Shown here: positions 37,201-47,119 of the stretch, one piece after another
Layout: each line of letters starts with the position of its first letter
Position numbering within the stretch: position 1 is the first letter of the stretch
Assembly (NCBI GenBank): GCA_934045075.1
Contig: OW203722.1
Coordinates: 8,959,303 to 9,023,302 of the forward strand
Source of the DNA: Yponomeuta sedellus
Taxonomy: Eukaryota; Arthropoda; Insecta; Lepidoptera; Yponomeutidae
Length of the DNA: 64,000 bases
Reading direction: 5' to 3'
Notes under the pieces: generated by a model
What the model was told of the DNA's origin: nothing
The model's input: only the letters and a program-made list of their open reading frames with translations
Database searches by the model: none
Program-made: the position numbers and the translations under genes

Positions 37201-40200
37201 ACTATGCAATAAACATTTTTATGCGCGTTAAGGCATCGTATCGAGATCGGCATAAAAGCAATATTTTATGTTCCTCGCAATCTGCTAAATCTTATTTTTA
37301 TCCTCGAGTCTGATGCATTTACGAAGTTCGTCGTATCATTGCTGGTGTGTATGGTTCTTTTATGAGCCTGACAGATATTTATTGCTGTGACACTGGGCGC
37401 TGTACGGTCAAATGTTTTTTGCGCGACTCGGGCGGGGTATCATTCATTCATGCCATCACATGGATGTTATCTATTTATCTTCGAGCACACAAAGCCTTAT
37501 ATTTTGGGTATCATGGGAATCTTCTCTGTGGGAATCTATGCTCTCATAGTCACATTCATAACTTTGATGACTCGTAATCTGAATAGTTATTGGTTCCTAA
37601 TCGCATGGCACTAAACTCTATCTAGGTCTCAATCTCTAGCTATATCGTAAGTGAGAATAAAATATAAAGTCTTTTCCTAAGTAATAATAGTAACAACCGG
37701 GAGATTCGCAATGTAGCAAAAATAGAGCGATAGCAAATCGAATGGAGATTCAATTATAGATTAGCCGTTGTAACGGACCGCACATTGTAGGGACACGTGA
37801 ATAAATAAACACAATTACGGCCAACAAAGAATAATCCTCATTGATTTTGCTCACAAAAACAACTTTCCTACTCAAATCCAAATCTACCAAGTTCATTCTT
37901 GCGAAAATCGGACAGCGGATCGAATATTTTTTTTTCGTTGATCGATTTTTACGTCGCGAAATAATAGCGGGGCCCAACAATAGACATACATCAATTCAAG
38001 TGTCAAAAACTAGCATCTGCGCGTTTCGTTGTAAACATAGTAAAGCGGCGGAGGGCCCAGCATCCTTTGGGGGACCCTCGGATCCCGTGCTCCGGCTAGC
38101 CTGTGTTTATGGCTCATTATTATTGTGCACCGCTTTAAAGTAGCTGCAAATGACACACTCGGCCTATTATTAAAATAAACCGTGGCGCACTAAAGTCTTT
38201 TGTTAGTTAAATTTAAAATAAACCCTGTGTGTTAGAGGGAAATTGCAGTGGGCGGAGACGCGGCAAGACCGCTAGTCGCCTTTCATTTACCTACACGACC
38301 TACACATAAACACGCCACAAAGCCGCGCCACTCGAAACTCGAGTGTTTGCTCTGTAATCAATACAGAGAAGTGTTTGAATCGGCCTATAGAAAAGTCCTA
38401 TAGCTTTTCAACACGTGCGTCTATCCAACCACACATTGATTACAGTGCTTATAGCCCACTTCCTTCTACGCAGGTCCAGTCGACGGGGGTCTTAGCGATG
38501 ACTACGTCGGTGGGGGTGAAGCCCCCTACATCATCGAACAGCCTCTTGATGTCACAGTTGCCAGACACCAACCAGCTACGCTAAACTGCAGAGCTGGAGG
38601 CCAGCCCACGCCCACGATACGTTGGTTCAAAGGCGGGACTCTGGTGGTCTCCGATACACACAGAAGTCTCTTGCCAGCTGGTGGGCTTTTCTTCCTGAGA
38701 GCAACGCACGGGAGAGCCCATTCGGACGCGGGGGTATATTGGTGTGAAGCGACCAATCCATACGGCACCGCAAGGAGTAGGAATGCCACACTGCATGTTG
38801 CTGGTAAGACTATAAATATTATTTCGAACTACAGAACTATATACGAACTGAATTTTTTTTATCGATTTAACATTACGTGATGTTATTAGCTAATGTTCAA
38901 TAATGGTTATCTGAGGTTGATCAAATTTGTCGATAAAAAAATACAGTGGACGAGGCGACCGATCGGTTGTGAACTCGTTCCGTTGCAGAAAACCTAAGAA
39001 GAGATAATGTTGACCTTTGAGAGGATAAGGCTCAAGGGGGAATTTCCACTACAGCGTAGTTTTGATTTATATGTGACATGCGATCACCATAAAGCTGCCA
39101 AAGAAATACAAATATATATAGAGAACACATTTTAAGGATTGATCGTACTAAGAATTGCAAATAAACTTAGCACAACACAGTTTGAGCCTTGTGAAAAGTT
39201 TCTATGAAAAGGCTTGCGAGGCTCCTTTTATTTTTTATCCAAATAATCTAAGTACGATCAAGCCTTGATTAGTGTGCTCTTGATATATTGGAAGAGTTTA
39301 ATTGATCATAATAAACAACAACTTGCACACAACAAAATCACTTGTCCTGCTTCCAAGCTAGGATACCCTGTTCTATGCAAACTAACCAGGCAAGGACATC
39401 TCAAACATGGAAATACACCATAATCTATGACCAAAGAGGCCAAATTTTGTACAAATTAACGCGAACCACAGTAGCCTACAATTTGTAAATTATTATAACA
39501 ATTCAAAGTACATTGCATACCTGTTAATCTCTGGTCTGATCGATTTTGCATTGTATGGAGACAGTAACCATGAACTGCAGTCTTATGAAAGAGGCTCCAG
39601 CATGCCGTTTTCAAATTAAAGTCTAATTATGTTAATATCGCTCGCTCGAAGCGCTCGTGGCCTAGGCCTAGGCGAACCGAGTGATTGGAACCAATCCCTT
39701 GAGTTAAGCAACAACAGACGCGGTCAGGTACAGGATGGGTGACCATCCCGTGACTACCGCTAGGGGCATTTTTTCGAGCGCTTCCGTGCTTCGCAATGCA
39801 CGTTAAGCCGTTGGTACCGGCTGTCATGTCATGGCAGTCGTTAAGCTATATCAGAGGCCTTAGGGGCGGCTTGATAACTTCTGACAGTAAGGCCCGCCAC
39901 TATCTTACAATCCTCCACCAACCCGGACTTGGCCCCCGTGGTGGAGTATGACCTAACCTTCCTGGGATGCAAGAAGAGACCCGTGCCTCAGCAGTGGGGA
40001 CATAGAAGGTTGATAACGATGTTAATAATCGATTCAAAAGGCGTAGGATTTTTGTGTTTTCTTTTAGTGCCTTACTAAAGTCTTTGATGCTGATTATTTA
40101 TTATTCTCCTAGTAATACGCGAAGAGTTCCGGCTAGAACCAGCCTCGACCCAGACGGCTCAAGGAGAAACTGTGATACTAGAATGTTTGCCGCCACGGGG

Positions 40201-43200
40201 TTCTCCAGAGCCGTCGGTCTACTGGAAAAAGAATGGCCAGACACTGCATTTCGATGGCGATTCTCGGTGATTATATTCTTTTAAATGTACTAACCCGTGC
40301 TCATGTGGGTACTACGATATCATTCCGATGTAAAAACCTAATTGCAAAGTAGGTACTCTGGGCTGCAAGTGGATGCAAATTACATCAGCCAGATGTTGCT
40401 GCCTGTACGTAATACAGAGAATATTGTAAAGAGGTTAGAAATTTCACTGATGCCGGTAAGTCGCGCATTAGCTCAGTTTGGACAGCGCTGGCACGGTTAG
40501 CCAGAGGCCGCGGATTCGAGTCCCGGCATGGGTGGAATTTTTAGCCTCTAAATAGGTTTTTAAGATTCTTGGTGAGCTTTGAACTTAATATCCCTTCTTA
40601 TAAGTTAATTTATAGTATGATTGTGAAACATCTGATCATTGGAAATAATTAGCTATTCATTCATTCTTCGAAATATTAAACATGATTACATATCAGATGT
40701 AGGTACATCCTATCCTACTAATATTATAAACGCGGAAGTTTGAAAGTATGGATAGATGGATGTTTGTTATTCTTTCACATGAAAACTATTGAATGGATTT
40801 TATTAAAACCTTACAATAATATAGCTTATATATCAGAAAATTACATAGGCCACAAATTATAATGATATTGTGTGAATTGTCCAAAGTATGACGATAAGTG
40901 TCAAGTAAGTAGGAAAAAATCTACCATCTGCGAGCTATTCTGGCGTGCCCTGCCAAAACTATGCTGACAAAACCTTTTCTATCTCGCCACAGTAATAAGG
41001 TACTCGAAACACAAATCCTGCGCAGACAAATTTGCGGGCATCAGTTTGGGAAACAATGCAGTAACGACGTATTTTTTTTACATAATAGTGTCTCCTTACA
41101 TTATACACTGTAGTTGCGGTCTACATTTGGAGTAGGAGAGAGGACTAAATCACGTAAGTAAAAAGAAACTTGTGACAAAATCTTTGATTCGAAATTCAAA
41201 AACGTAGCGCTATAACAGTCCACCTTGAAATTGGTAAGTATGACTTTATGTAATTCCCAAAATAATTACACGAACTCGCGAGAGAGAACGTTCCTACGAT
41301 AAGATCCAAAGCAGAAGTCATATAGACAGAAACTTTTGACTTTAACGGGTCTTCAACTTAGCAATCATGATGCTCATTCGAGTTTAAGCCGAACCCAAAT
41401 GGAAGGTAAGCCAAGTTGATAAGGAGGAAGTTGAGTGCGCGAATTTCGACTGTAGTTCCAAAGAGCTATCGAAACGAAGTGAGTGTGGTATTAGCTCTCT
41501 ATTACCGCTATCAGAAGGATAACTCATTGCTTAGTTGTTACGTTTAAATAATACAAGCTGACCAAGCAACAGTTTTTTTGCATATTAATTTGCCTACAAC
41601 TTATGCTTGTAGGGGTTGATGCTTGGCCTTATAGTGGACGCGGTAGCCGCGCTAACCCTCACTAAAACCACTTGTTGCCTAGAATATGATAATATTTAAT
41701 TGCGGAGCACAAAATACACGTTTAATTAATGGCGTCTAGGTGGTACAAGAGAGAGAGATAGCAAACACAAATGTTGCTATATCTAATTATCTGTTGGGGA
41801 TGCCAACAATGCTCAGATCTATCAAATATGCAGAAAAAATCAGTGAAGGCATTTTGGAAGGGTTCGATAACAAACACTGTGACATGAGATTTTCATAGAT
41901 TATGTACCAGCTTTCAATCACTTTAATTCATGTTTTTTTACTGTTAATATTAAAATAATTAGTTGGATAGTCACAACGTGCATACATTTTATAGATAAAA
42001 TGTTTCCTTGTAAAAATCCCCATTTTATGATCACAGAATCATCCACTTAATAGTTCTCAGATAATTAAAATCTAAAAAATATGTACTTATCTTAATTGAA
42101 AAAAGTTTTAAATGTATACCGTCACAATGTTACCTACTTCTGGTTGAGTTTACCATCTGTATTGAATTTTTGGCAATGCGAATACACAAGTGAATTGTTC
42201 CGGGAACGTTATCCGTTTGATATCCGATACGTTGTGGCGTCGTATAAAATTTAATGGAGCCATAAGTGATCTAAACTGATTCCGATGTGTGTGGCACGTT
42301 TTATAGTTTGTTTAATGTCGGCATTGCGGTACAATTAGAACAGTGAGCAAAACATTAAAGTAATAAAACAGGTATCTACCTGCAAAAGAGGAAACAGTTT
42401 CCGATGCTATCTATTCATAATATCTTGGCTGTTCTATTATTTCGCTGCGCAGTATTTTATTGGCAATTTGTTTCACTCACTTTTGTCTATGAATTTTAAA
42501 AGACCCCTTCGAGTCTTGAGGGCGCACGACGTGTATGGTGAAGCAGAAAAATAATTAACAGTCACTATCGGAGGGGTAGGTACATCAAAGTTATAAGAGA
42601 GAAGGGGATATTTGGAGTGCTCAACAAGCAATCAAGTAAAAATCTGAATAGTTCTGACTCAACAGACCCCTTATTAAATATTAATTTCCTATTGAATTAT
42701 CCCGCCCTACATTTCAACGAGTTCGTTACAGTAAACTCTATTCAATCTTAATTAAATGGGTTGAGCAGACGTGTACTATTTTTAGTCATATTATTACAAT
42801 ATTCAATATTGAGTTTTGGGTACGTGAACAAAAGCGGCTATGTAACGTGAAGTTTTTGTTTCAGAATGCACTTAGTCGACGGCGGCAGCCTCGTAATACA
42901 AGACGCGAGGCAATCCGACGCTGGCAGATATCAATGCATTGCCCGGAACGCGGCGGGTACGAGGGAATCCGCTGTCGCCACTCTCCGAATACACAGTACG
43001 TAAAACCTTCGCCTCGAATTCAAATTGCTTTATTCCATTCATATTTTGAGCTTTCGAACTCCAAGTTCTGGTAATTTCGCGCTCGAAATTGAAGCCTTTC
43101 ACCGCGGACGCCTCTTTTGTCGTGTAATTCAGGAAGACATTTCTCACTGCACAGTTAAGCCGTACTTAATCACCGGGCCCGAGGACGTCGTGGCGCAGAC

Positions 43201-46200
43201 GAGCGGCAGCGTGACGTTCCAATGCCGAGTGGGGGGTGACCCCCTCCCCGACGTCCTCTGGCGAAGGACCGCCGGAGGCGGCAACATGCCACTCGGCCGA
43301 GTCAAAGTACTAGATGACAGGAGCCTCAGACTAGACGACGTCACAATAGCGGACGAGGGGGAGTACACTTGCGAGGCAGACAATTCGGTCGGCGCAGTCA
43401 GCGCGAGCGGTTACTTGACGGTTTATGGTCAGTAAAAACAACTTTATGACTTTCGATGTAGATACGAGTTTTGTTTGATTACTTTTGTAATCACTGATTT
43501 TTTTTCATTTTATCACAGATCCGCCATCAATTACGCTAAACCCAACAAGTGCCAATGTGGAAACCGGTGCTAGCGCAACGTTTACGTGCACCTCGTCAGG
43601 CAGACCCGAACCGACAATGTTCTGGAGTCTCGAGGGAAATAGGACAATCATATTTCCCGGAACGTCGAATGGCAAATATCACGCGTCGGAGGTAGTCGAC
43701 AGCGTCACTGTACTAACGATCAATGACACCACTAAAAACGATACCGGCAACACGATAGTTTGCTCAGCGGTCAACTTCGCTGGCAGTTCGTTTATTAGAG
43801 GGAAACTGAGCGTGACGTCAGACGATGACCGGCCACCGCCAATCATAACAAATGGACCCTCTAACCAAACGTTACCTATAAAATCGATGGCCGTTTTCCC
43901 GTGTAGCGCCGTCGGCGTACCTGTTCCAATCATAGCGTGGTATTTCGAAGGGGAGGCATTAATACAGAACCATAGGAGGAATATATCTAATGACGGCACT
44001 CTCATATTGAGGGATCTGGATAAAAGCGACAGTGGAATGTATACGTGTGTTGCGTCCTCGCCTCATGGAAAATATGTTTGGAGCGGGGTTTTGCTTGTCG
44101 ATAGTCCGACGAACCCAAATCTTCACTTTTATCGCGCTGCTGACATCTCAGCTCTGCCTGGACCACCAACGAAACCACATGTTTACAACCAAACTGACAA
44201 CAGTGTGACAATCACATGGAATCAGAACAATAAAATTGGATCTTCCTCTTTAATTGGCTATCAAGTTGAAGTATTCTCCCGAGAAACTTTATCCGGAAAG
44301 AACACGGCGAGGAATTCTAGAGGATGGACGGTTATGGCGAAGAAAGTCCATCAAACTCAATTTGTGGTCAAGTCTTTGATACCCGGAATCACTTACATGT
44401 TCATAGTGAGGTCAGAGAACTCCCATGGTCTATCTGGCCCCAGTCCTATCTCAGACCCTATCACGGTCGGCGAAGACAGCAACTCGTGGGAAACCGGTGT
44501 GTACTCGAACAATACCGAATTTAGAAACAACATTATGACAGATAACATTGTTGAACTCATCGAGGCGACGCCCATTGACTCTAAGACTATAAAACTAATG
44601 TGGGAGATATTGAATTTCTATTATTTAGAAGGCTTGTTCATTTACTTCAGACCATTAGACAACATTACGACTGAATACTTTATGAAGACTATTTTACATT
44701 CCAATGACGTTTCGGGATATGAAATTACTAATCTTATGAAATACACAAAATATGAGTTCTTTTTGGTGCCATTTTACAAGAGGTTTGAAGGAAAACCTTC
44801 CAACTCTAGAATAGCACGCACTTTAGACGATGGTAAGTATAAAAAAACACATTGTTTCAATCACATTAGCTGTATCGATCTGAAATAAAAAATGTTTTCT
44901 TCTTTTCCAGTTCCCGATGGCCCACCAACTAACATTGAGATGGTAATAATGAACGCCACAGCGGTCCATCTGAAGTGGTCACCACCGGAGCTCCATTTAC
45001 AAAACGGCCAAATCACAGGATACAACGTGTTGGTAAATTGGCTAGACATCCCAGCAAATAAATCCATGGTGGCCATAAACACAACCGTCCAGACAGCCAC
45101 TAGTCTTATCATGACTAACCTGACTTCTGGAGTTAGTTATTCAGTACAAATAGCTGCCGAATCAGTAGTCGGTTTAGGCCCATACTGCCAGAAAGTATAT
45201 TTGAATATCGACTCCCGGTCCGTCGGGCTAGATCCATTATCCAGGTAAGCGAGCTAACACTGAATGAATGCCGTCTGAAAACATGAAAAAGGTCGGTTTT
45301 AATGTATATTTTTTGTTTCAGGTATCCGAATAATGGAGAGGTTTCGATTGTGGCTGGCGATTTTGTAATGGAGACGTGGTTCTATCTTTTGATTGCCGCA
45401 ATTGTGCTGTTTAAGATAATTGTGATAGGTGGAATAGTTTACGTCCGCAAGCATAACATATTTGCGAAGAAATCAGCTCTGCCAAATATTTATGGTAAGC
45501 GTTTGTTAAGAAAGATCAAAACACACAAAAAGTCTTACGTGGCGTATCCACAATATAACGTTCAGTGTGGGACACAACTCGAATAAACAGTTATTCAGCT
45601 TATCTCGAGATGCTTACATTTTTTCCGTGAAATCAGCATCAGAATTTCAAAATTAAAAACATTCCTCGGGTGTGTTGGGGTGGCGAGGGCGCAGCGTTTG
45701 TTTGATGGAGGCTCGCCGGCGGAGGGGAGGGCGCTAGATTACTTTCAAGTTGAAAGGTAGCGCGAGCCCTCGCGAGCTCGCTGGATCTCTTTCACTTTGC
45801 ATTCACGTTCAGGGCACAAAGGAATGATACAAATCCGAGAAATAAAGACCCAGTAAATGTAAATGTTTTCTGTTTTGTTTCTCGAGGCAATTTGGTTTTT
45901 TGTTGGCTCACACAGTTTGGAGACAAATTTTGTTTGTTTTCCGCACAAATTGATCTTATAAATATTTGAGGTAACTTGGCGGCTGGCGTCGCAATTATTT
46001 TTAACGGAATATAATTTGTAATTTATTGCATTTCAGACTCGAACGGAACTAGTTTAGTGACTCAGATGAACATAAAAGCGGCAGTTTCGCTGTCGCATCC
46101 ACTCAGCAGTTGCTATAATAAGAACACCGTGACTAAAACGGAGTCATTACTATGGATGGAAAACCAGCCAGGTCTGTGTATGACCAACCAAACAAACCAA

Positions 46201-47119
46201 AGCAAGGAAAAAGCGAACTCTGAATACGACAAAGTGGCTCAGCCACTGCCGGAGTACGCCGAAGTGACATCTGCCAGAGTAAATGGAAATGAATGGAATA
46301 CCAGCAAAACTGCAACCTCACCCGCTGCCTACGCGTCGGTCACTTTGGTGACTAATACGAGGCAATGCGTTAGCTCTTTGGTAAGCACAATATTTGTTTT
46401 ACATTCGCTATTAACTGAGGTTATTGGTTTATTTATTCATACTTTTCTAATCTCGGGCTGATGATTGGCTATTAGTTCGGCAGAGATTTTTCTACAGTAT
46501 ACTTCCTACGTTATTTATTACATTCTAATCATTATGTTTTGTCCTGTAGGGTTGGTTCCCGCCAGCAGGCAAAAATATAGACAACTTTGACAAAAGATAC
46601 GCGGTCGATGAAGAGATCTACCCATCAAACAATGGTGGATACTATAACAGAAATGTCTACAGCGAAAAATACTTTCAAGGCCATCCCAATGTGCTTAAGT
46701 TCTACGACTTACCATCGTTGGAAAAGACGCAAAAGGCACAGATGAGGTACAATCAAGGCACCGACGAAAGAAGGCCGGGAGACAAAAACTCGACCAACGA
46801 AACACAAAACCTTATCGGTCGGACCTACGCGATGAATTCACGGAAGAACTCTGCATCGGATGCCACATACCGAGCATTCGGTGAAGACGATTCTGACGAA
46901 GAAAACTACGCACAAGATGGTGCTTACGACGAGCTGCAAAATGTACCGAAACACAGACAGAGACCACAGCATCAGTACGAGAGGCCTAATTTCGACAGTG
47001 AATCCAGAACGTTGGCCAGGCTGACGTCATTTAGGAACGGCCAAGGGATGGGGCAAACTGCGGCGCCCACGCATCCGCCGCCACCCCCTCATCCTAGGGC
47101 TGACTCTATCACGCGGTAG
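28190..47119 (+). CDS. robo2: Roundabout receptor, Robo2/3 (Leak) class; spliced gene, 10 coding exons
   Basis: Transmembrane receptor for the midline repellent Slit, acting on neuronal growth cones and other migrating cells (family knowledge). Exons: 28190-28244, 38474-38803, 40113-40266, 42865-42995, 43155-43427, 43519-44832, 44911-45244, 45322-45494, 46037-46380, 46550-47119. All nine introns are GT-AG with phases 1,1,2,1,1,1,2,1,0, giving 1225 residues. Domains: signal peptide 1-18; Ig1 about 36-128 (Cys57-Cys109); Ig2 129-223 (Cys153-Cys204); Ig3 224-314 (Cys247-Cys296); Ig4 315-414 (Cys338-Cys396); Ig5 419-509 (Cys443-Cys491); three FN3 domains about 528-632, 655-751 and 753-848; membrane helix 883-905; cytoplasmic tail 906-1225. 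Residues such as WKKNGQTL (166-173) and GGDPLPDVLWRRT (250-262) resemble Drosophila Robo2 more than Robo1, as I recall those proteins. The tail has YAEV and YASV motifs and is shorter than in Drosophila Robos. Robo family is certain; assignment to the robo2/3 paralogue is strong but untested by phylogeny. Confidence 0.93.
28480..28695 (-). mobile_element. tRNA-headed SINE, family A, complete
   Basis: On the minus strand: gacctctgtggcgcagcgga (A-box region), gtcccgggtttgatccccgg (B box), then the body with tggatgtttagatg, gtgatgtcattgtttctgg, gggtatcctagtgtgg and gtgccagtatgtaaatgtta. Confidence 0.75.
28952..29945 (+). pseudogene. Jockey-like LINE: reverse transcriptase end and 3' UTR, deleted
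   Basis: Frame from 28952 gives IVLFADDTSLIFKI, the RT catalytic FADD motif, then a stop, then a second frame through ETVFLGITIDAKLQWGPHIE to AAYAVKRAAD. After a short deletion, RAADIETIIVLQKRAIRFIY and the ORF2 C-terminus follow to about 29632. The 3' UTR matches 9893-10400. It is 5' truncated, carries stops and is inactive. Confidence 0.8.
33410..33570 (+). repeat. Interspersed repeat with gccgaaacgtcgga
   Basis: accatggtacttgataaagt, gccgaaacgtcggaaattg and gagtaaaatccgtgtaagta recur at 35530-35625 (gccgtaacgttggaaaattg, gagtaaaatccatgttaata). The trailing gttaaccttagaaaatact recurs at about 15935. Type of element unknown. Confidence 0.55.
33645..33800 (-). mobile_element. tRNA-headed SINE, family C, single (unfolded) copy
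   Basis: On the minus strand: attggctcaattggtagagc (A box), gcgggttcgaatcccggcat (a canonical B box), then gaaatttttagcctctaaat and aggtttttaaat. It is a SINE and not a working tRNA gene, because no closing acceptor stem is seen and the same unit recurs elsewhere. Confidence 0.75.
34175..34420. mobile_element. MITE, cgcgat family, in robo intron 1
   Basis: Left gtatttcttaatgactcgcg, then atactaaacgggttaaatcg cgatta. The right end is inverted: atcgcgattacacccgttta atataaaactatg. Interior shares cagcgttacagtt and agttcagtcaattattt with 8364-8720. Confidence 0.65.
35515..35625 (+). repeat. Second copy of the gccgaaacgtcgga repeat
   Basis: tcttcctagaccacggaact, tgaaaaagtgccgtaacgtt and ttaacgagtaaaatccatg align with 33420-33510. 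Both lie in robo intron 1 and in the same orientation. Confidence 0.55.
38474..38803 (+). CDS. robo2: robo coding exon 2: Ig1 (Slit-binding domain)
   Basis: Encodes residues 19-128. After a Gly/Asp-rich lead comes PYIIEQPLDVTV, then an I-set Ig fold with Cys57, Trp69 and Cys109 (YWCEATN). In Robo proteins Ig1 is the principal Slit-binding domain (family knowledge). The acceptor is ctacgcag and the donor ctg|gtaaga, both ends phase 1, so the exon is a self-contained Ig module. Confidence 0.93.
39297..39430 (-). mobile_element. SINE family D, tail part only
   Basis: acacaacaaaatcacttgtcc, taggatacc and aggcaaggacatctcaaaca match 59165-59260, where the tRNA-like head is present. Here the head is missing. 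Confidence 0.55.
39638..40018 (+). mobile_element. 5S rRNA-derived SINE with target-site duplication, in robo intron 2
   Basis: The head gagttaagcaacaacagacg, cggtcaggtacaggatgggt, gacc (39694-39760) is the closest to 5S rRNA of the copies here. The body and end cagcagtggggacatagaag gttgataacg are shared. atgttaata flanks it at 39629-39637 and 40019-40027. Confidence 0.8.
40113..40266 (+). CDS. robo2: robo coding exon 3: first half of Ig2
   Basis: Residues 129-179, opening with IREEFRLEP, the strand that joins Ig1 to Ig2 in Robo receptors, then Cys153 and PRGSPEPSVYWKKNGQTL. The acceptor follows a T-rich stretch ending ctcctag and the donor is cg|gtgatt. The exon leaves in phase 2, matching exon 4. 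Too short to stand out as an open reading frame; found by homology to the Robo Ig2 pattern and by phase. Confidence 0.9.
40436..40565 (+). mobile_element. tRNA-headed SINE, family C, sense orientation
   Basis: gcgcattagctcagtttgga (A box), cgcggattcgagtcccggca (B box), then tgggtggaatttttagcctc and taaataggttttt. Lies in robo intron 3. Confidence 0.75.
40705..40880 (+). mobile_element. Widespread interspersed repeat, class uncertain
   Basis: cctatcctactaatattata aacgcggaagtttgaaag, then tggatgtttgttattctttc and aactattgaatgga. I recognise this signature as a common arthropod non-autonomous element, but no end or coding part here identifies the class. Confidence 0.5.
42865..42995 (+). CDS. 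robo2: robo coding exon 4: second half of Ig2
   Basis: Residues 180-223, with VDGGSLVIQDARQSDAGRYQ then Cys204 and RNAAGTRES. These are the E-F-G strands of Ig2. The acceptor tttttgtttcag is strong and the donor is a|gtacgt. Reading through the donor would hit a stop at once, which supports splicing. It sits 2.6 kb downstream of exon 3. Confidence 0.9.
43155..43427 (+). CDS. robo2: robo coding exon 5: Ig3
   Basis: Residues 224-314. Begins KPYLITGP, then GGDPLPDVLWRRT, NMPLGRVKVLDDRSLRLDDV and a terminal GEYTC with Cys296. The extended WRRT...GNMPL loop is a Robo2-type Ig3 signature as I recall it. The exon is noticeably GC-rich compared with its introns. Phase 1 at both ends. Confidence 0.94.
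43519..44832 (+). CDS. robo2: robo coding exon 6: Ig4, Ig5, FN3-1 and FN3-2
   Basis: Large 1314-base exon, residues 315-752. It carries Ig4 (Cys338, Trp350, Cys396), an RPPPII linker typical of Robo, Ig5 (Cys443, Trp455, Cys491), a GPPTKP entry into FN3-1 ending PSPISDPITV, and FN3-2 ending KPSNSRIARTLDD. Several Asn-X-Ser/Thr sites fit a glycosylated ectodomain. The ectodomain order Ig4-Ig5-FN3-FN3 is diagnostic for Robo. Confidence 0.96.
44911..45244 (+). CDS. robo2: robo coding exon 7: FN3-3 and juxtamembrane linker
   Basis: Residues 753-863. PDGPPTNIEM starts a fibronectin III fold with LKWSPPELHLQNGQITGYNV and NLTSGVSYSVQIAAESVVGLGP. A linker of about 30 residues then leads toward the membrane. 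The acceptor tcttttccag is strong. The exon leaves in phase 2. Confidence 0.94.
45322..45494 (+). CDS. robo2: robo coding exon 8: transmembrane helix
   Basis: Residues 864-921. The hydrophobic segment from Trp883 to Val905 (WFYLLIAAIVLFKIIVIGGI then VYV) is followed by RKH, a stop-transfer signal. An unusual lysine lies in the middle of the helix (Lys895). The donor tatg|gtaagc fits, but the frame stays open 89 bases into the intron and ends at a stop at 45584-45586, so intron retention would give a short basic tail. Confidence 0.93.
45495..46036 (+). other. robo intron 8
   Basis: 542 bases. The first 89 continue the coding frame. 45660-45780 is GC-rich and includes ctttcaagttgaaag, a 15-base dyad. 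No other exon recognised. Confidence 0.6.
46037..46380 (+). CDS. robo2: robo coding exon 9: cytoplasmic CC0- and CC1-like motifs
   Basis: Residues 922-1036. PLPEYAEVTS at 991-1000 matches the CC0 motif, and SPAAYASVTLV at 1016-1026 matches CC1. In Robo proteins these tyrosines are phosphorylation and adaptor sites (family knowledge). The rest is Ser/Thr/Asn-rich and looks disordered. The exon ends in phase 0 at the donor ttg|gtaagc. Confidence 0.88.
46550..47119 (+). CDS. robo2: robo coding exon 10: C-terminal cytoplasmic tail and stop
   Basis: Residues 1037-1225, TAG at 47117-47119. It is charged, Tyr-rich and probably disordered, with an acidic patch EDDSDEE, and ends THPPPPPHPRADSITR. The final five-proline run could bind EVH1 or SH3 domains. 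It lacks the surrounding sequence I would expect of a CC2 Ena-binding motif, and no CC3 is seen. That is the pattern expected for the Robo2/3 class. Confidence 0.9.
   Translation, partial: GWFPPAGKNIDNFDKRYAVDEEIYPSNNGGYYNRNVYSEKYFQGHPNVLKFYDLPSLEKTQKAQMRYNQGTDERRPGDKNSTNETQNLIGRTYAMNSRKNSASDATYRAFGEDDSDEENYAQDGAYDELQNVPKHRQRPQHQYERPNFDSESRTLARLTSFRNGQGMGQTAAPTHPPPPPHPRADSITR

Larger units (their letters stand above)
28245..38473 (+). other. robo intron 1, about 10.2 kb
   Basis: Joins signal-peptide exon to Ig1. It contains a family A SINE, a Jockey-like LINE remnant, a family C SINE, a MITE and old repeats. 29946-33384 and 35626-38473 are mainly unique sequence with no exon that I can support. 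36160-36440 and 38035-38345 are GC-richer and are plausible regulatory tracts. Confidence 0.6.
38804..40112 (+). other. robo intron 2
   Basis: 1309 bases between Ig1 and the first half of Ig2. It holds a family D SINE piece and a full 5S-SINE inserted in the sense orientation. No other coding sequence is seen. Confidence 0.7.
40267..42864 (+). other. robo intron 3
   Basis: 2598 bases splitting Ig2. It holds a family C SINE at 40436 and a widespread arthropod-type repeat at 40705. 40890-42840 looks unique, with no exon that I can support. Confidence 0.65.

Noticed and set aside
37347..37614. Two overlapping 75-codon frames in robo intron 1
   Set aside because: Different frames of the same DNA, neither fits the robo phase or shows Ig or FN3 features.
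43025..43154. Frame extending upstream of the Ig3 exon
   Set aside because: Intron 4 happens to be open in this frame, but the Robo Ig2-Ig3 join and the acceptor at 43154 place the exon start at 43155.
46381..46461. In-frame extension of robo exon 9 into intron 9
   Set aside because: A good donor lies at 46381, the next exon joins in phase 0, and the extension is AT-rich intron sequence.
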